A program made the translations under genes and the position numbers. Below, piece by piece: positions 1 to 7,032 of a stretch of DNA of 14,615 bases. The notes beneath the pieces are model-generated. The model had not been told where the DNA came from. It ran no database searches and worked only from the letters and a program-made list of their open reading frames with translations. Source of the DNA: an uncultured Saprospiraceae bacterium (GTDB taxonomy: Bacteria; Bacteroidota; Bacteroidia; Chitinophagales; Saprospiraceae); the NCBI GenBank assembly GCA_937973565.1, contig CALJKQ010000282.1:1-14615 (forward strand), in the 5' to 3' direction. The first letter of the stretch is position 1, and every line of letters begins with the position of its first letter.

Positions 1-157
1 ACGACTTGGCGGCGGCCGGGAGCATGATTCCGCGACGCCGCAACCCGCTCGATCTGTGCGGCGAAACACCGTTCAGCGGGTCGGCCACGAACGGGTCTTC
101 TCCGTCGTCGGGCGTCTGTTCGGCGGCAACGGTCAATACGTGAGCGAGATAGACGGA
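1..157. other. GC-rich block that does not match the adjoining AlaS (probable foreign or chimeric end)
   Basis: By hand count about 64% of bases 1-160 are G or C, and about 70% of the first 60, clearly richer than the rest of the window. In the alaS frame a TGA lies at 25-27. The residues after it are arginine-rich and do not resemble the AlaS region that should precede the SKMTDDE stretch, which in the family reads like F-S-H-F-S-K-M-T. Two other frames are open across the block. The minus-strand frame (codons counted back from 157) has roughly three quarters G or C at third positions and gives a plausible acidic, alanine- and proline-containing peptide. A plus-strand frame ending at the TGA at 166-168 is also open. 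I recognise neither product. The block is most simply the edge of an unrelated GC-rich gene joined to alaS at about 155-160 by an assembly error. A real rearrangement is possible. Confidence 0.6.
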
Positions 158-159
158 TT

Positions 160-1002
160 TCCAAAATGACCGACGATGAAATTGCCAGTGTGGAAGCCAT
201 CGTAAATCAGAAAATCAGGGAAAACATTACAAAAAAGGAAGACCGCAAGCTGCCGATAGAAGCCGCTAAAAAAGCAGGCGCCATGATGTTGTTTGGGGAA
301 AAATACGGTGATGAAGTGCGCATGATTACTTTCGATGAAAACTACTCGATAGAATTGTGCGGAGGTTGTCATGTGCCGGCAACAGGTGTCATCGGTCTGT
401 TTAAAATCACGACAGAATCAGCCATTGCAGCAGGCGTCAGAAGGATCGAAGCCGTCACAGCAGCCGGTGCGGAAACTTATGTAAACGACAAACTCGAAGA
501 ACTGGATGCAATTCGTTCTATTTTCAAGTCGCCCAATGTGGTGAAGAGCATTGTTGACCTGCAAGAGGAAAACAAATCGCTCAAAAAGGAGATAGAAAAG
601 CTACAGGCGGATAAAGCAGCCGTACTTCAGCAATCTCTGGCATCATCTGCCAAAGCGATGGAGGGTGTACAATTTGTTTCAGCCCATATCAAAGACATGG
701 ATGGAAAAACGGTTAAGAACCTGGCTTATAACTTGTTGGGGGTATTGGAAAACGGAGTCGTTGTCTTTGCCATCGAGGAGGGCGACAAGGTTCAGATCAT
801 GGTAGCCATTGCAGAAGGGCTTACCCAATCTACCCAGCTTCACGCCGGCAACATGGTAAAAACCCTGGCTCCCCTGGTAGATGGAGGTGGTGGAGGACAG
901 GCCTTTTTTGCAACCGCCGGTGGCAAGAAAAAAGAAGGCATCGGTGCTGCATTGTCAGAAGCAGAAAAGCTGGTTGCGGGCCTCGCTTCACAAAAGAAAT
1001 AA
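160..1002 (+). CDS. alaS: Alanyl-tRNA synthetase, C-terminal fragment (5' part missing)
   Basis: AlaS charges tRNA-Ala in the cytoplasm. This fragment covers the second-additional (editing) domain and the C-terminal DHHA1-type domain; the aminoacylation core and the HxxxH half of the editing zinc site are absent. Numbering from the ATG at 166, the SAD signature A-x-x-A-G-A-M-M-L-F-G-E-K-Y-G-D lies at about residues 35-50. The CxxxH zinc motif is at 65-69, written C-G-G-C-H where most AlaS proteins have C-G-G-T-H. A coiled-coil linker runs at about 130-160, and a glycine-rich run (240-245) with the closing helix ends the C-terminal domain. The ATG at 166 is not a true start: homology begins at the serine and lysine codons just before it, and the full family is about 870 residues. 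TAA ends the gene. No strong terminator follows. Confidence 0.93.
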   Translation, partial: SKMTDDEIASVEAIVNQKIRENITKKEDRKLPIEAAKKAGAMMLFGEKYGDEVRMITFDENYSIELCGGCHVPATGVIGLFKITTESAIAAGVRRIEAVTAAGAETYVNDKLEELDAIRSIFKSPNVVKSIVDLQEENKSLKKEIEKLQADKAAVLQQSLASSAKAMEGVQFVSAHIKDMDGKTVKNLAYNLLGVLENGVVVFAIEEGDKVQIMVAIAEGLTQSTQLHAGNMVKTLAPLVDGGGGGQAFFATAGGKKKEGIGAALSEAEKLVAGLASQKK

Positions 1003-1042
1003 GAACCGGCATTTTTCTGTTAAAATGTCGTTATAAATACGT

Positions 1043-1065
1043 TGACTGACCGTAAATAGCAGTCA
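1043..1065. repeat. Short inverted repeat upstream of the lipoprotein promoter
   Basis: TGACTG (1043-1048) and CAGTCA (1060-1065) are exact inverted copies separated by 11 bases, just upstream of the TAACTTTG box at 1073. This could be a small operator or a weak hairpin at the end of alaS. Six base pairs is short enough to occur by chance. Confidence 0.2.
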
Positions 1066-1072
1066 GAATTGT

Positions 1073-1080
1073 TAACTTTG
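1073..1080 (+). promoter_or_regulatory. Probable Bacteroidota -7 box (TAACTTTG)
   Basis: TAACTTTG matches the Bacteroidota sigma-ABfr -7 consensus TAnnTTTG exactly. It ends 18 bases before the ATG at 1099. No TTTG lies at the usual distance of about 19 bases upstream, so the -33 element is weak or absent. The box places the transcription start after the TTG at 1069, which excludes that codon as the gene start. Confidence 0.55.
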
Positions 1081-1098
1081 CACCCTCAAAGGAAGTTC

Positions 1099-2082
1099 AT
1101 GCCTATGCGTTTTATTATATTGTTGTTAATAACATTTTTGGGATTCTCCTCATGTTCAAATGAATTTCAACTCATTGAAGACAAAGTAGAAACCCCTATC
1201 GTTTATGCCTTACTCGACTATGAGGCTCCTTTTCAATATGTGAGGCTGGAAAGGGCATTTGCTTCTCCCACGCAATCTGCCATTGAGCTGGCTAAAAATC
1301 CGGATTCCCTGTATTACAAAAACGCAATCGTAAACCTCATCCTCAAAAGAGGGGGCGTAGAACAGACTTTTACTTTGGAAGAGGTTGATGGCAATGATGT
1401 AGGTTATCCCAGACAAGACGGTGTTTTTGCCACTGCTCCCAACAGATTGTACAGAATTGCTTCAGACAAACTCAATCTGGTGCCCGGTGATGTAGTGAAG
1501 TTGTATATCAACATTGGTGAAGGGGAACCGATAACCTCCGAGACAACCATCATTATCAAAGCCATTTCTACTTTTCCAAGACAAGGCAATTTGGTAGCCT
1601 TTTCGCCTACACAGAAAGACAATTTTAAATGGAACCATACAGGCAACTATCCGGGATCCATTTTCAACCTCAAAGCATACATCCATTATACCGAAGTTCA
1701 AAATGGGCTTGCTTCCCAAAAGACCCTGGAGTGGAATATAGCACGGAATGTTACCAAAGAGAATTATCTGGCCAGTCCGGGTGAATTTTACAATTTTATG
1801 GGATCAAGCCTTGAGAAAAATCCGGCAGTTACCCGCTTTTTTGATGGCATGGATTATTATATCATTTCCGGAGATGAAAACATGGCCGATTTTCTTTCGA
1901 TTGGTCAGGCAAATACAGGTATTACCGGTAGTGGAGAGATTCCTACTTATTCCAATTTGAGCCGTGGTCTGGGAATTTTTGCTTCCAAGGCTCAAACCAT
2001 AATATTGGGACTGGGCCTGGCTTCAGGCACTTTGTCTGAGCTTAAAAACAACACGCTAACCAAAGACCTCAATTTCCAGTAA
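1099..2082 (+). CDS. Secreted lipoprotein, possibly DUF4249-like, function unknown
   Basis: About 327 residues from the ATG at 1099. The protein starts with a basic residue, a hydrophobic stretch and a lipobox ending L-G-F-S-S-C, with the Cys at residue 19, so it should be a lipid-anchored envelope protein. The mature part begins S-N-E-F. It contains V-Y-A-L-L-D-Y, V-R-L-E-R-A-F and an N-P-D-S-L-Y-Y segment, reminiscent of the DUF4249 lipoproteins common in Bacteroidota. That assignment is from memory of the family pattern and is moderate at best; an unclassified lipoprotein is the alternative. The reading frame extends to a TTG at 1069, but the -7 box at 1073-1080 lies inside that extension, so ATG 1099 or ATG 1105 is the likely start. 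It appears to be transcribed alone, between alaS and the convergent WbqC-family gene. Confidence 0.8.
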   Translation: MPMRFIILLLITFLGFSSCSNEFQLIEDKVETPIVYALLDYEAPFQYVRLERAFASPTQSAIELAKNPDSLYYKNAIVNLILKRGGVEQTFTLEEVDGNDVGYPRQDGVFATAPNRLYRIASDKLNLVPGDVVKLYINIGEGEPITSETTIIIKAISTFPRQGNLVAFSPTQKDNFKWNHTGNYPGSIFNLKAYIHYTEVQNGLASQKTLEWNIARNVTKENYLASPGEFYNFMGSSLEKNPAVTRFFDGMDYYIISGDENMADFLSIGQANTGITGSGEIPTYSNLSRGLGIFASKAQTIILGLGLASGTLSELKNNTLTKDLNFQ

Positions 2083-2113
2083 CGGTCAGTACTGTCGCCA
2101 CTTTTCATGCTGA

Positions 2114-2132
2114 ACTTTCCTTTATGGAAAGT
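2114..2132. terminator. Weak hairpin between convergent genes
   Basis: ACTTTCC (2114-2120) pairs perfectly with GGAAAGT (2126-2132) around a five-base loop, between the convergent stop codons at 2082 and 2187. Neither side has a good T-tract, so a bidirectional terminator is only a possibility. Confidence 0.3.
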
Positions 2133-2186
2133 CAAATTTGCTATATCCGTTGGATGAGGAACCAAGGATAATAGCACGTCAATGAA

Positions 2187-2759
2187 TTAGGGTTTGATGG
2201 TAACAAATTGAGCGGATTGTGGCCCCATATTCAGGATCAAATCCAGGGCACTTACATTGGCAACAAAGCCATGTTTGTCGGAAAAAACTTGTGGGTAGGG
2301 CTGGATTTCGCAGACAGGTAACGTTTCTTCCTTAATAAAGTCGGGTGTTGGCACCCAGTGAAGTGTTTTTTTGAAAGCTTTAGCCATCCATTCCAGCGTC
2401 TTAAGATTGAAATCAAAAAGAAACTCATTTTTTTGCTCAAGAAGCGGGAATAAAGTGTCTGCGTAATGCTCAAAAAATGGGGCACTGCCATAGCATGACT
2501 TTATTGTTTCGCGGTGCTGGCGAAGCCAATCGGCTGTATGGGCAATCTTTACATCTTTAATGTTTTGCTGCTGGTGTTTCCCTTTCTGGAGTGGAATGGA
2601 AAGGGTAATAAGGCCATTGGGACCAACAATCCGGTATTTGTTGCGCAAACTCCTTTTCTGATAATTTTCATGGACATCGATGTAGATGACCTCACTATGC
2701 CAACAGGCGGCCAGATGGGGAATAGGGGCAAAAGTGGTGGATTTGATGCAGTAGGTCAA
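2187..2759 (-). CDS. WbqC-family protein
   Basis: 190 residues, near the usual size of WbqC-like proteins (PF08889). Visible family features are the N-terminal strand followed by F-A-P-I-P (10-14), the block Y-Q-K-R-S-L-R-N-K-Y-R-I-V-G-P-N-G with L-T-L-S-I-P-like ending (33-56), W-L-R-Q-H (79-83), Y-G-S-A-P-F-F-E-H-Y (90-99), F-L-F-D-F-N (113-118) and the C-terminal L-D-L-I-L-N-M-G-P (172-180). Members are often linked to O-antigen or glycan biosynthesis, but the biochemical role is poorly defined, and nothing here shows a glycan cluster. The only start that keeps the first strand is TTG at 2759; an in-frame TAA lies 18 bases upstream of it. The TTG sits about 13 bases after a TAACTTTG box, so the leader is very short. 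It is divergent from the HerA-like gene. Confidence 0.85.
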   Translation of the reverse strand: MTYCIKSTTFAPIPHLAACWHSEVIYIDVHENYQKRSLRNKYRIVGPNGLITLSIPLQKGKHQQQNIKDVKIAHTADWLRQHRETIKSCYGSAPFFEHYADTLFPLLEQKNEFLFDFNLKTLEWMAKAFKKTLHWVPTPDFIKEETLPVCEIQPYPQVFSDKHGFVANVSALDLILNMGPQSAQFVTIKP

Positions 2760-2772
2760 AAAAGTATTTTTG

Positions 2773-2780
2773 CAAAGTTA
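2773..2780 (-). promoter_or_regulatory. Probable -7 box of the WbqC-family gene (TAACTTTG)
   Basis: On the minus strand this reads TAACTTTG, matching TAnnTTTG. No convincing -33 TTTG is seen. The predicted transcript would begin only a few bases before the TTG start at 2759. Confidence 0.5.
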
Positions 2781-2838
2781 AAAAAATGTTGAAAGCAGGT
2801 GGAATGACGCACGGTTTCTGTACGTCTTTCGTTTTTGT

Positions 2839-2846
2839 TATATTTG
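2839..2846 (+). promoter_or_regulatory. Probable -7 box of the HerA-like/LptG unit (TATATTTG)
   Basis: TATATTTG matches TAnnTTTG. A TTTC at 2815-2818 lies 20 bases upstream as an imperfect -33 element. The box falls inside an upstream extension of the reading frame that starts with TTG at 2835, so the ATG at 2868, 21 bases after the box, is the preferred start. Confidence 0.6.
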
Positions 2847-2867
2847 TACTATTCAACAAAGAGTTAC

Positions 2868-4457
2868 ATGTCAAAAGAGAAATTTTCATCCGAAATTCAA
2901 GCAGCTTATCAGTTTTCTGGTCCTTCCCTCATCCTGGGAGCAGCTATGTTCGAAACGGAAGTATTGAAAGAACATTTTATTAGGATACCCTTAAAAACAC
3001 TCAACCGTCACGGCTTGATCGCGGGTGCAACAGGTACAGGTAAAACCAAAACCCTGCAAGTGATAGCGGAACAACTTTCTGCGCATGGTGTACCTTCTTT
3101 ATTGCTGGATATTAAGGGTGATCTTTCGGGTATAGCAGCAATGGGTGCAACCAATCCCAAAATTCAGGAAAGGCACGATAAAATTGGGTTGCCTTTTGTT
3201 CCAGACGGTTCACCGGTAGAATTTCTGAGTCTGAGTAATGACAAAGGCTTGCGACTCCGCGCTACGGTAACAGAATTCGGCCCCGTACTTTTTTCGAAAA
3301 TTTTGGATCTCAACGATATTCAAACAGGGGTAGTTACGCTTGTATTCAAGTGGAGCGACGACAACCAGCTGCCTTTGATTGATCTCAACGATGTGAAAAA
3401 AGTACTGCAGTTTTTATCCAATGAAGGCAAAGAACAGATAGAACAGGAGTATGGCAGTATATCCACTACAACCGTGGGCACCATCATGCGTAAGATTGTG
3501 GAACTTGAGCAGCAAGGGGCAGAACTCTTTTTTGGGGAACCCTCATTTGATGTAGAAGATTTGGTTCGAGTAGATGAAGACGGCAAAGGGATGATATCCG
3601 TGCTTAGGGTTACCGATATTCAGGATAAGCCCAAACTGTTTTCAACATTTATGCTTCAGATACTGGCCGAGATTTATGCTACATTTCCGGAAGCCGGTGA
3701 CCTCGACAGGCCCAAACTTTGTCTGTTTATTGACGAAGCCCATCTGGTATTCAATGAAGCCAGTAAGGCCTTGTTGGATCAGATAGAAAGCATCATCAAA
3801 CTGATCCGCTCCAAAGGCATTGGTATCTTCTTTATCACCCAAAATCCTGCTGATGTTCCGGATGCCGTATTGAGTCAGCTGGGTCTCAAAGTTCAACACG
3901 CCCTGAGAGCCTTTACCGCCAAAGACAGGAAGGCCATTAAACTCGCCGCTGAAAACTTTCCTATCAGTGAATATTATGCTACCGATGAATTGCTGACATC
4001 ATTGGGTATTGGAGAAGCCATGGCTACTGCTCTTAATGAAAAGGGCATACCTACGCCGCTGGTGCATGTTTACCTCAGAGCGCCTCAATCGAGAATGGAT
4101 GTGCTTACCGATGATGAACTGGCGCACCTGATCAGGAATTCAAAAATTGCGGCCAAATACAATCAGGCGCTGGACAGAGAGAGTGCTTACGAAATACTTT
4201 CCGGTAAGTTAGAAGAAGCCCAGCAGGAAACTACGCAGGAAGAATTGCGAAAACAGCGCGAAGATTACGATACACCTGCCAGGAGACAAAAGGAAGAAAA
4301 ATCAACTTTCGAAAAAGTAATAACCAGTTCCACTACACGCCAGATAGGTTCCACCATAGCCAGAGAGCTTACCAGAGGCTTACTGGGTGTCCTGGGAGTT
4401 AAGACTTCAACCCGCCGGACCACCAGCAGGAAAAAGTCGCCTTTTTCCTGGTTTTAA
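2868..4457 (+). CDS. HerA-like ATPase, DUF853/YjgR type
   Basis: 529 residues from the ATG at 2868. It belongs to the HerA/FtsK-like ATPase group typified by E. coli YjgR (HerA C-terminal, PF05872). From this start, Walker A is G-A-T-G-T-G-K-T at 53-60 and Walker B is C-L-F-I-D-E-A-H at 285-292. Other family marks are the D-I-K-G-D-L-S-G segment near 81-88, the polar T-Q-N-P-A-D-V-P-D at about 324-332 and an H-A-L-R-A-F-T-A-K-D-R block near 344-354. The C-terminal ~90 residues are charged and end in a basic tail. True HerA works with NurA in DNA end resection, but no nurA is nearby and the YjgR branch has no settled function; DNA or protein translocation is only inferred. It probably forms an operon with the LptG-like gene 18-21 bases downstream. 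Confidence 0.88.
   Translation: MSKEKFSSEIQAAYQFSGPSLILGAAMFETEVLKEHFIRIPLKTLNRHGLIAGATGTGKTKTLQVIAEQLSAHGVPSLLLDIKGDLSGIAAMGATNPKIQERHDKIGLPFVPDGSPVEFLSLSNDKGLRLRATVTEFGPVLFSKILDLNDIQTGVVTLVFKWSDDNQLPLIDLNDVKKVLQFLSNEGKEQIEQEYGSISTTTVGTIMRKIVELEQQGAELFFGEPSFDVEDLVRVDEDGKGMISVLRVTDIQDKPKLFSTFMLQILAEIYATFPEAGDLDRPKLCLFIDEAHLVFNEASKALLDQIESIIKLIRSKGIGIFFITQNPADVPDAVLSQLGLKVQHALRAFTAKDRKAIKLAAENFPISEYYATDELLTSLGIGEAMATALNEKGIPTPLVHVYLRAPQSRMDVLTDDELAHLIRNSKIAAKYNQALDRESAYEILSGKLEEAQQETTQEELRKQREDYDTPARRQKEEKSTFEKVITSSTTRQIGSTIARELTRGLLGVLGVKTSTRRTTSRKKSPFSWF
4427..4450 (+). terminator. Terminator-like hairpin inside the 3' end of the HerA-like gene
   Basis: CAGGAAAAAG (4427-4436) pairs perfectly with CTTTTTCCTG (4441-4450) around the four-base loop TCGC. 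GTTTT follows, and the stop codon is at 4455-4457. The stem is ten base pairs, but the T-run after it is only four bases, so it may be an attenuator, an RNA-processing or stability element between this gene and the permease gene, or a weak terminator. Confidence 0.4.
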
Positions 4458-4475
4458 GCCAAATAAAAAATTGGG

Positions 4476-6176
4476 TTGTTGAAAAAATTAGACAAGTTCA
4501 TCCTCAAAAGCTTTGTTGGCCCATACGTCTTGTCCTTCTTTATTGCGGAGTTCGTACTCATTATGCAATTTCTGTGGAAGTACATAGACGATATTTTGGG
4601 TAAAGGCTTTTCTATGCTGGATATCATGGAATTGGTGATGTATTACGCAGCGTCGATTACACCCATGGCCTTACCCATTTCTATCCTCTTGTCTTCTGTA
4701 ATGGTCTACGGCGATGTTTCGGAGAAATACGAACTATCGAGTATGAAGTCCGCCGGCATTTCCTTGTTGCGCGTGATGCGCCCGGCTATCTTTCTGGCGG
4801 TGTCTACTGCACTATTTTCGGTTTTTGCTTCCAATTATGTCAAACCCATTTCCACCTATCAGTTTAAAAAAAGGTTTGACCTCATTCGCAAGCAAAAATC
4901 GACGCTATCTATTGAGGAGGGTATTTTCAACAATGAATTCCGTGATATTATTATCAGGGTGGGGAAGAAGGCAAAAAATGACAAAGATGTAAAGGACGTC
5001 ATTATCTACGACCATTCATTGCCGGATAAGTCGCTGCTCAACATGATCAAAGCAGATTCAGCAGAAATGTTTGCCACCCAGGATGGACATTATTTTGTAA
5101 TGAATCTTGTGAAAGGAGAGCAATACCAGGAATTGGAGCGCAACCGCAAGGACAACGGACACATGGCCTATCCTCTGGTGAGGACCAGTTTTGAAAAATG
5201 GTCAAAGGTCATTGATATGAGCAATTTTTATCTGAGTGAATCTGATCTCAACATCAGCAGAAATCGGGAGGACATGCTCAATACCCTGCAGTTGCTCAAA
5301 CAGATCGATACCATTAATATCAATATTGATTCGCATAAAAGCAAGGCAGTCCTGAATTACGCAGCTTTCGAAGGCAAGACCATGCTCGATGACAAGACTT
5401 ATGAAAAACAACTGAATGCATCATTAAAGGATACCGTGGTAAAGAAGGCCGTGGAGTCAAAACAGGTATTTCCGTCTCAAAGAAAGAGGGAAATCCGGCC
5501 CTCTACGCCCGGTATAAGTACGGAAAATGCCTATCTGATACAGCGCGAAAAATACAAGCAACTTCATGAAAAAATAAAGCAGAACAACATTGAAAGAAGA
5601 AAGCTGAATAAGCCCATCCAGCCCGTGGACCCTAAGGAAAATCAGGGTGGCTTTAAACGTATGCCCAACTATGATTTGTCGAAAGTTAATTCTTTTTATC
5701 AGACCTTTGACAGCATTACGCGCAACAACGTGGTATTGAGGGCCATTCCTGCGGTAACCGCCAACATGGATTTGGCCAATGCCGCTTATTACAATGTAGA
5801 CAGTGCTGTTCACCAAAAACAAATTTACATCCTCAGGCTCGGGCAGCAGTATAGTTTCTCTTTGGTGTGTATCTTGTTTTTGTTTATTGGAGCTCCCCTG
5901 GGATCCATCATCCGCAAAGGAGGGTACGGATATCCACTTCTCGTGGCCATTCTCTTTTACATGTTGTTTATCATATCTACCATTGTGGGAGAAAAACTGG
6001 TAAAAAGCGACACTTTCCCCGGCTGGTATGGTGCCTGGTTGCCCTGCCTGCTTTTACTGCCTTTTGGCATTTATTTCACCTATCAGGCATTAAATGACGC
6101 CAGATTCAGTTGGATCGACAAATTAGAGCAGGTTTTGCTCAAAATATTTAAGCCTTTGGTAACCACAAGCCGGTAG
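4476..6176 (+). CDS. LptF/LptG-family permease (LPS export ABC transporter membrane subunit)
   Basis: 566 residues, matching the YjgP/YjgQ family (PF03739). LptF and LptG form the inner-membrane channel that, with the LptB ATPase, extracts LPS and passes it to the Lpt bridge. Membrane segments are visible at about 16-34, 52-76, 103-120, 460-477, 486-506 and 519-538. The cytoplasmic loop Y-G-D-V-S-E-K-Y-E-L-S-S-M-K-S-A-G (78-94) and the signature G-A-P-L-G-S-I-I-R-K-G-G-Y-G-Y (472-486) are well conserved. The central periplasmic part is enlarged to about 340 residues, against a typical family length of about 360 in total, as in other Bacteroidota members; about 320-400 is rich in Lys, Arg, Gln and Pro. 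No ATG fits; starts are TTG 4476 or TTG 4479, and the latter gives the family-like M-K-K-L-D-K-F-I-L. No partner gene is in the window, so F versus G is undecided, although the length and start resemble Bacteroidota LptG annotations. Confidence 0.9.
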   Translation: MLKKLDKFILKSFVGPYVLSFFIAEFVLIMQFLWKYIDDILGKGFSMLDIMELVMYYAASITPMALPISILLSSVMVYGDVSEKYELSSMKSAGISLLRVMRPAIFLAVSTALFSVFASNYVKPISTYQFKKRFDLIRKQKSTLSIEEGIFNNEFRDIIIRVGKKAKNDKDVKDVIIYDHSLPDKSLLNMIKADSAEMFATQDGHYFVMNLVKGEQYQELERNRKDNGHMAYPLVRTSFEKWSKVIDMSNFYLSESDLNISRNREDMLNTLQLLKQIDTININIDSHKSKAVLNYAAFEGKTMLDDKTYEKQLNASLKDTVVKKAVESKQVFPSQRKREIRPSTPGISTENAYLIQREKYKQLHEKIKQNNIERRKLNKPIQPVDPKENQGGFKRMPNYDLSKVNSFYQTFDSITRNNVVLRAIPAVTANMDLANAAYYNVDSAVHQKQIYILRLGQQYSFSLVCILFLFIGAPLGSIIRKGGYGYPLLVAILFYMLFIISTIVGEKLVKSDTFPGWYGAWLPCLLLLPFGIYFTYQALNDARFSWIDKLEQVLLKIFKPLVTTSR

Positions 6177-6203
6177 TTTTCGTAAGAATACTGATCAATT
6201 TCT

Positions 6204-6211
6204 TATATTTG
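6204..6211 (+). promoter_or_regulatory. Probable -7 box of the Nudix-regulator gene (TATATTTG)
   Basis: TATATTTG matches TAnnTTTG and ends 23 bases before the ATG at 6235. A T-run at 6177-6180 is the nearest -33 candidate but is spaced at 23 bases rather than about 19. Confidence 0.5.
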
Positions 6212-6234
6212 TTTAACATTACTTAGTGTCATTT

Positions 6235-6969
6235 ATGGAAGTGACCATTCCAAATCAGGCTAGCAAAGAAAATATCAATACCTGGATCTCACAGATCCAT
6301 AACGAATTCAAATTGGCGATGTCGATAGATTGCGTCATTTTTGGCTATACAGAAGCTGATCTTTATGTAGCCCTGATCCCCTGTAATATGCCACCTTATG
6401 AAGGAGACCTTTCACTGGTAGGCGATCTACTGCACGCCAATGAAGACCTTGATTTGGCAGTAGAAAGGATCTTATGGGAACGAATTGGGCTTCGCAATGT
6501 CTATTGTGAACAGGTCCAGACTTTTAGTAAGTTGGGCAGGCACCCGCTGGGCAGGGTGGTAACGGTTGCGTATTACTCGCTCATCAAAGTGGAGGATTAT
6601 AAAAAAAGCGCGCCACCGGATTGCCCGCTGGTTTGGAAAAAGGTGGATGATGTAGGCAAGCTGGCTTTTGACCACAATGATATTTTTGAATTGTGCCTCG
6701 AAAAATTACGACGCCAGCTGCGGGAGCATCCTGTGGGATTTAGTTTGCTGCCGAAGAAGTTTACCCTCAACCAACTGCAACAATTGTATGAGGTAATTTT
6801 GAACATTTCTTTTGATAAAAGAAATTTCAGAAGAAAACTCAAAGTACTGGATGCCATCAGAGATACAGGCGAAGTGGAAAGAGATGTAAGGCACCGTCCG
6901 GCCAAACTTTATTCTTTTGATGTGGAAAGATTTGAAGCATCACCCAAAAATGCCTTCATGTTGCCTTAA
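6235..6969 (+). CDS. Nudix-domain transcriptional regulator, NrtR-like
   Basis: 244 residues from the ATG at 6235; a GTG at 6226 would add three. The N-terminal two thirds have the Nudix fold, including H-P-L-G-R-V-V-T-V-A-Y-Y at about 103-114. The C-terminal third is the winged helix of the NrtR family: L-L-P-K-K-F-T-L-N-Q-L-Q-Q-L-Y-E, then D-K-R-N-F-R-R-K and H-R-P-A-K-L-Y. The Nudix box (about 63-86) reads E-x7-R-I-L-W-E-R-I-G-L instead of E-x7-R-E-U-x-E-E-x-G-U, so two of the key acidic residues are replaced by Ile and Arg and hydrolysis is unlikely. Such proteins use the Nudix fold as a ligand sensor; NrtR binds an NAD-related ligand and AraR of Bacteroides arabinose. The ligand and targets here cannot be told from context. 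It is followed by a strong terminator. Confidence 0.87.
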   Translation: MEVTIPNQASKENINTWISQIHNEFKLAMSIDCVIFGYTEADLYVALIPCNMPPYEGDLSLVGDLLHANEDLDLAVERILWERIGLRNVYCEQVQTFSKLGRHPLGRVVTVAYYSLIKVEDYKKSAPPDCPLVWKKVDDVGKLAFDHNDIFELCLEKLRRQLREHPVGFSLLPKKFTLNQLQQLYEVILNISFDKRNFRRKLKVLDAIRDTGEVERDVRHRPAKLYSFDVERFEASPKNAFMLP

Positions 6970-6979
6970 AAATTTAAAT

Positions 6980-7011
6980 AAAAAAGGGTCGGAAATTTCC
7001 GACCCTTTTTT
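6980..7011. terminator. Perfect palindromic bidirectional terminator
   Basis: The 32 bases form an uninterrupted palindrome: six A, GGGTCGGAAA, then its exact complement ending in six T. It folds as a GC-rich stem flanked by an A-tract and a T-tract, so it works as an intrinsic terminator on both strands. It lies between the convergent Nudix-regulator gene (stop at 6969) and trxA (stop at 7033). Confidence 0.92.
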
Positions 7012-7032
7012 GTGATCTGTACATGGGAGCTC

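Noticed and set aside
2835..4457. HerA-NurA style DNA-processing or defence module
   Set aside because: No nurA, nuclease, Sir2 or other partner gene lies beside the HerA-like gene; its neighbour is an LPS permease and the protein is of the YjgR type.
5457..5822. 121-residue frame antisense to the LPS permease
   Set aside because: Contained in the permease insertion region; no independent support.
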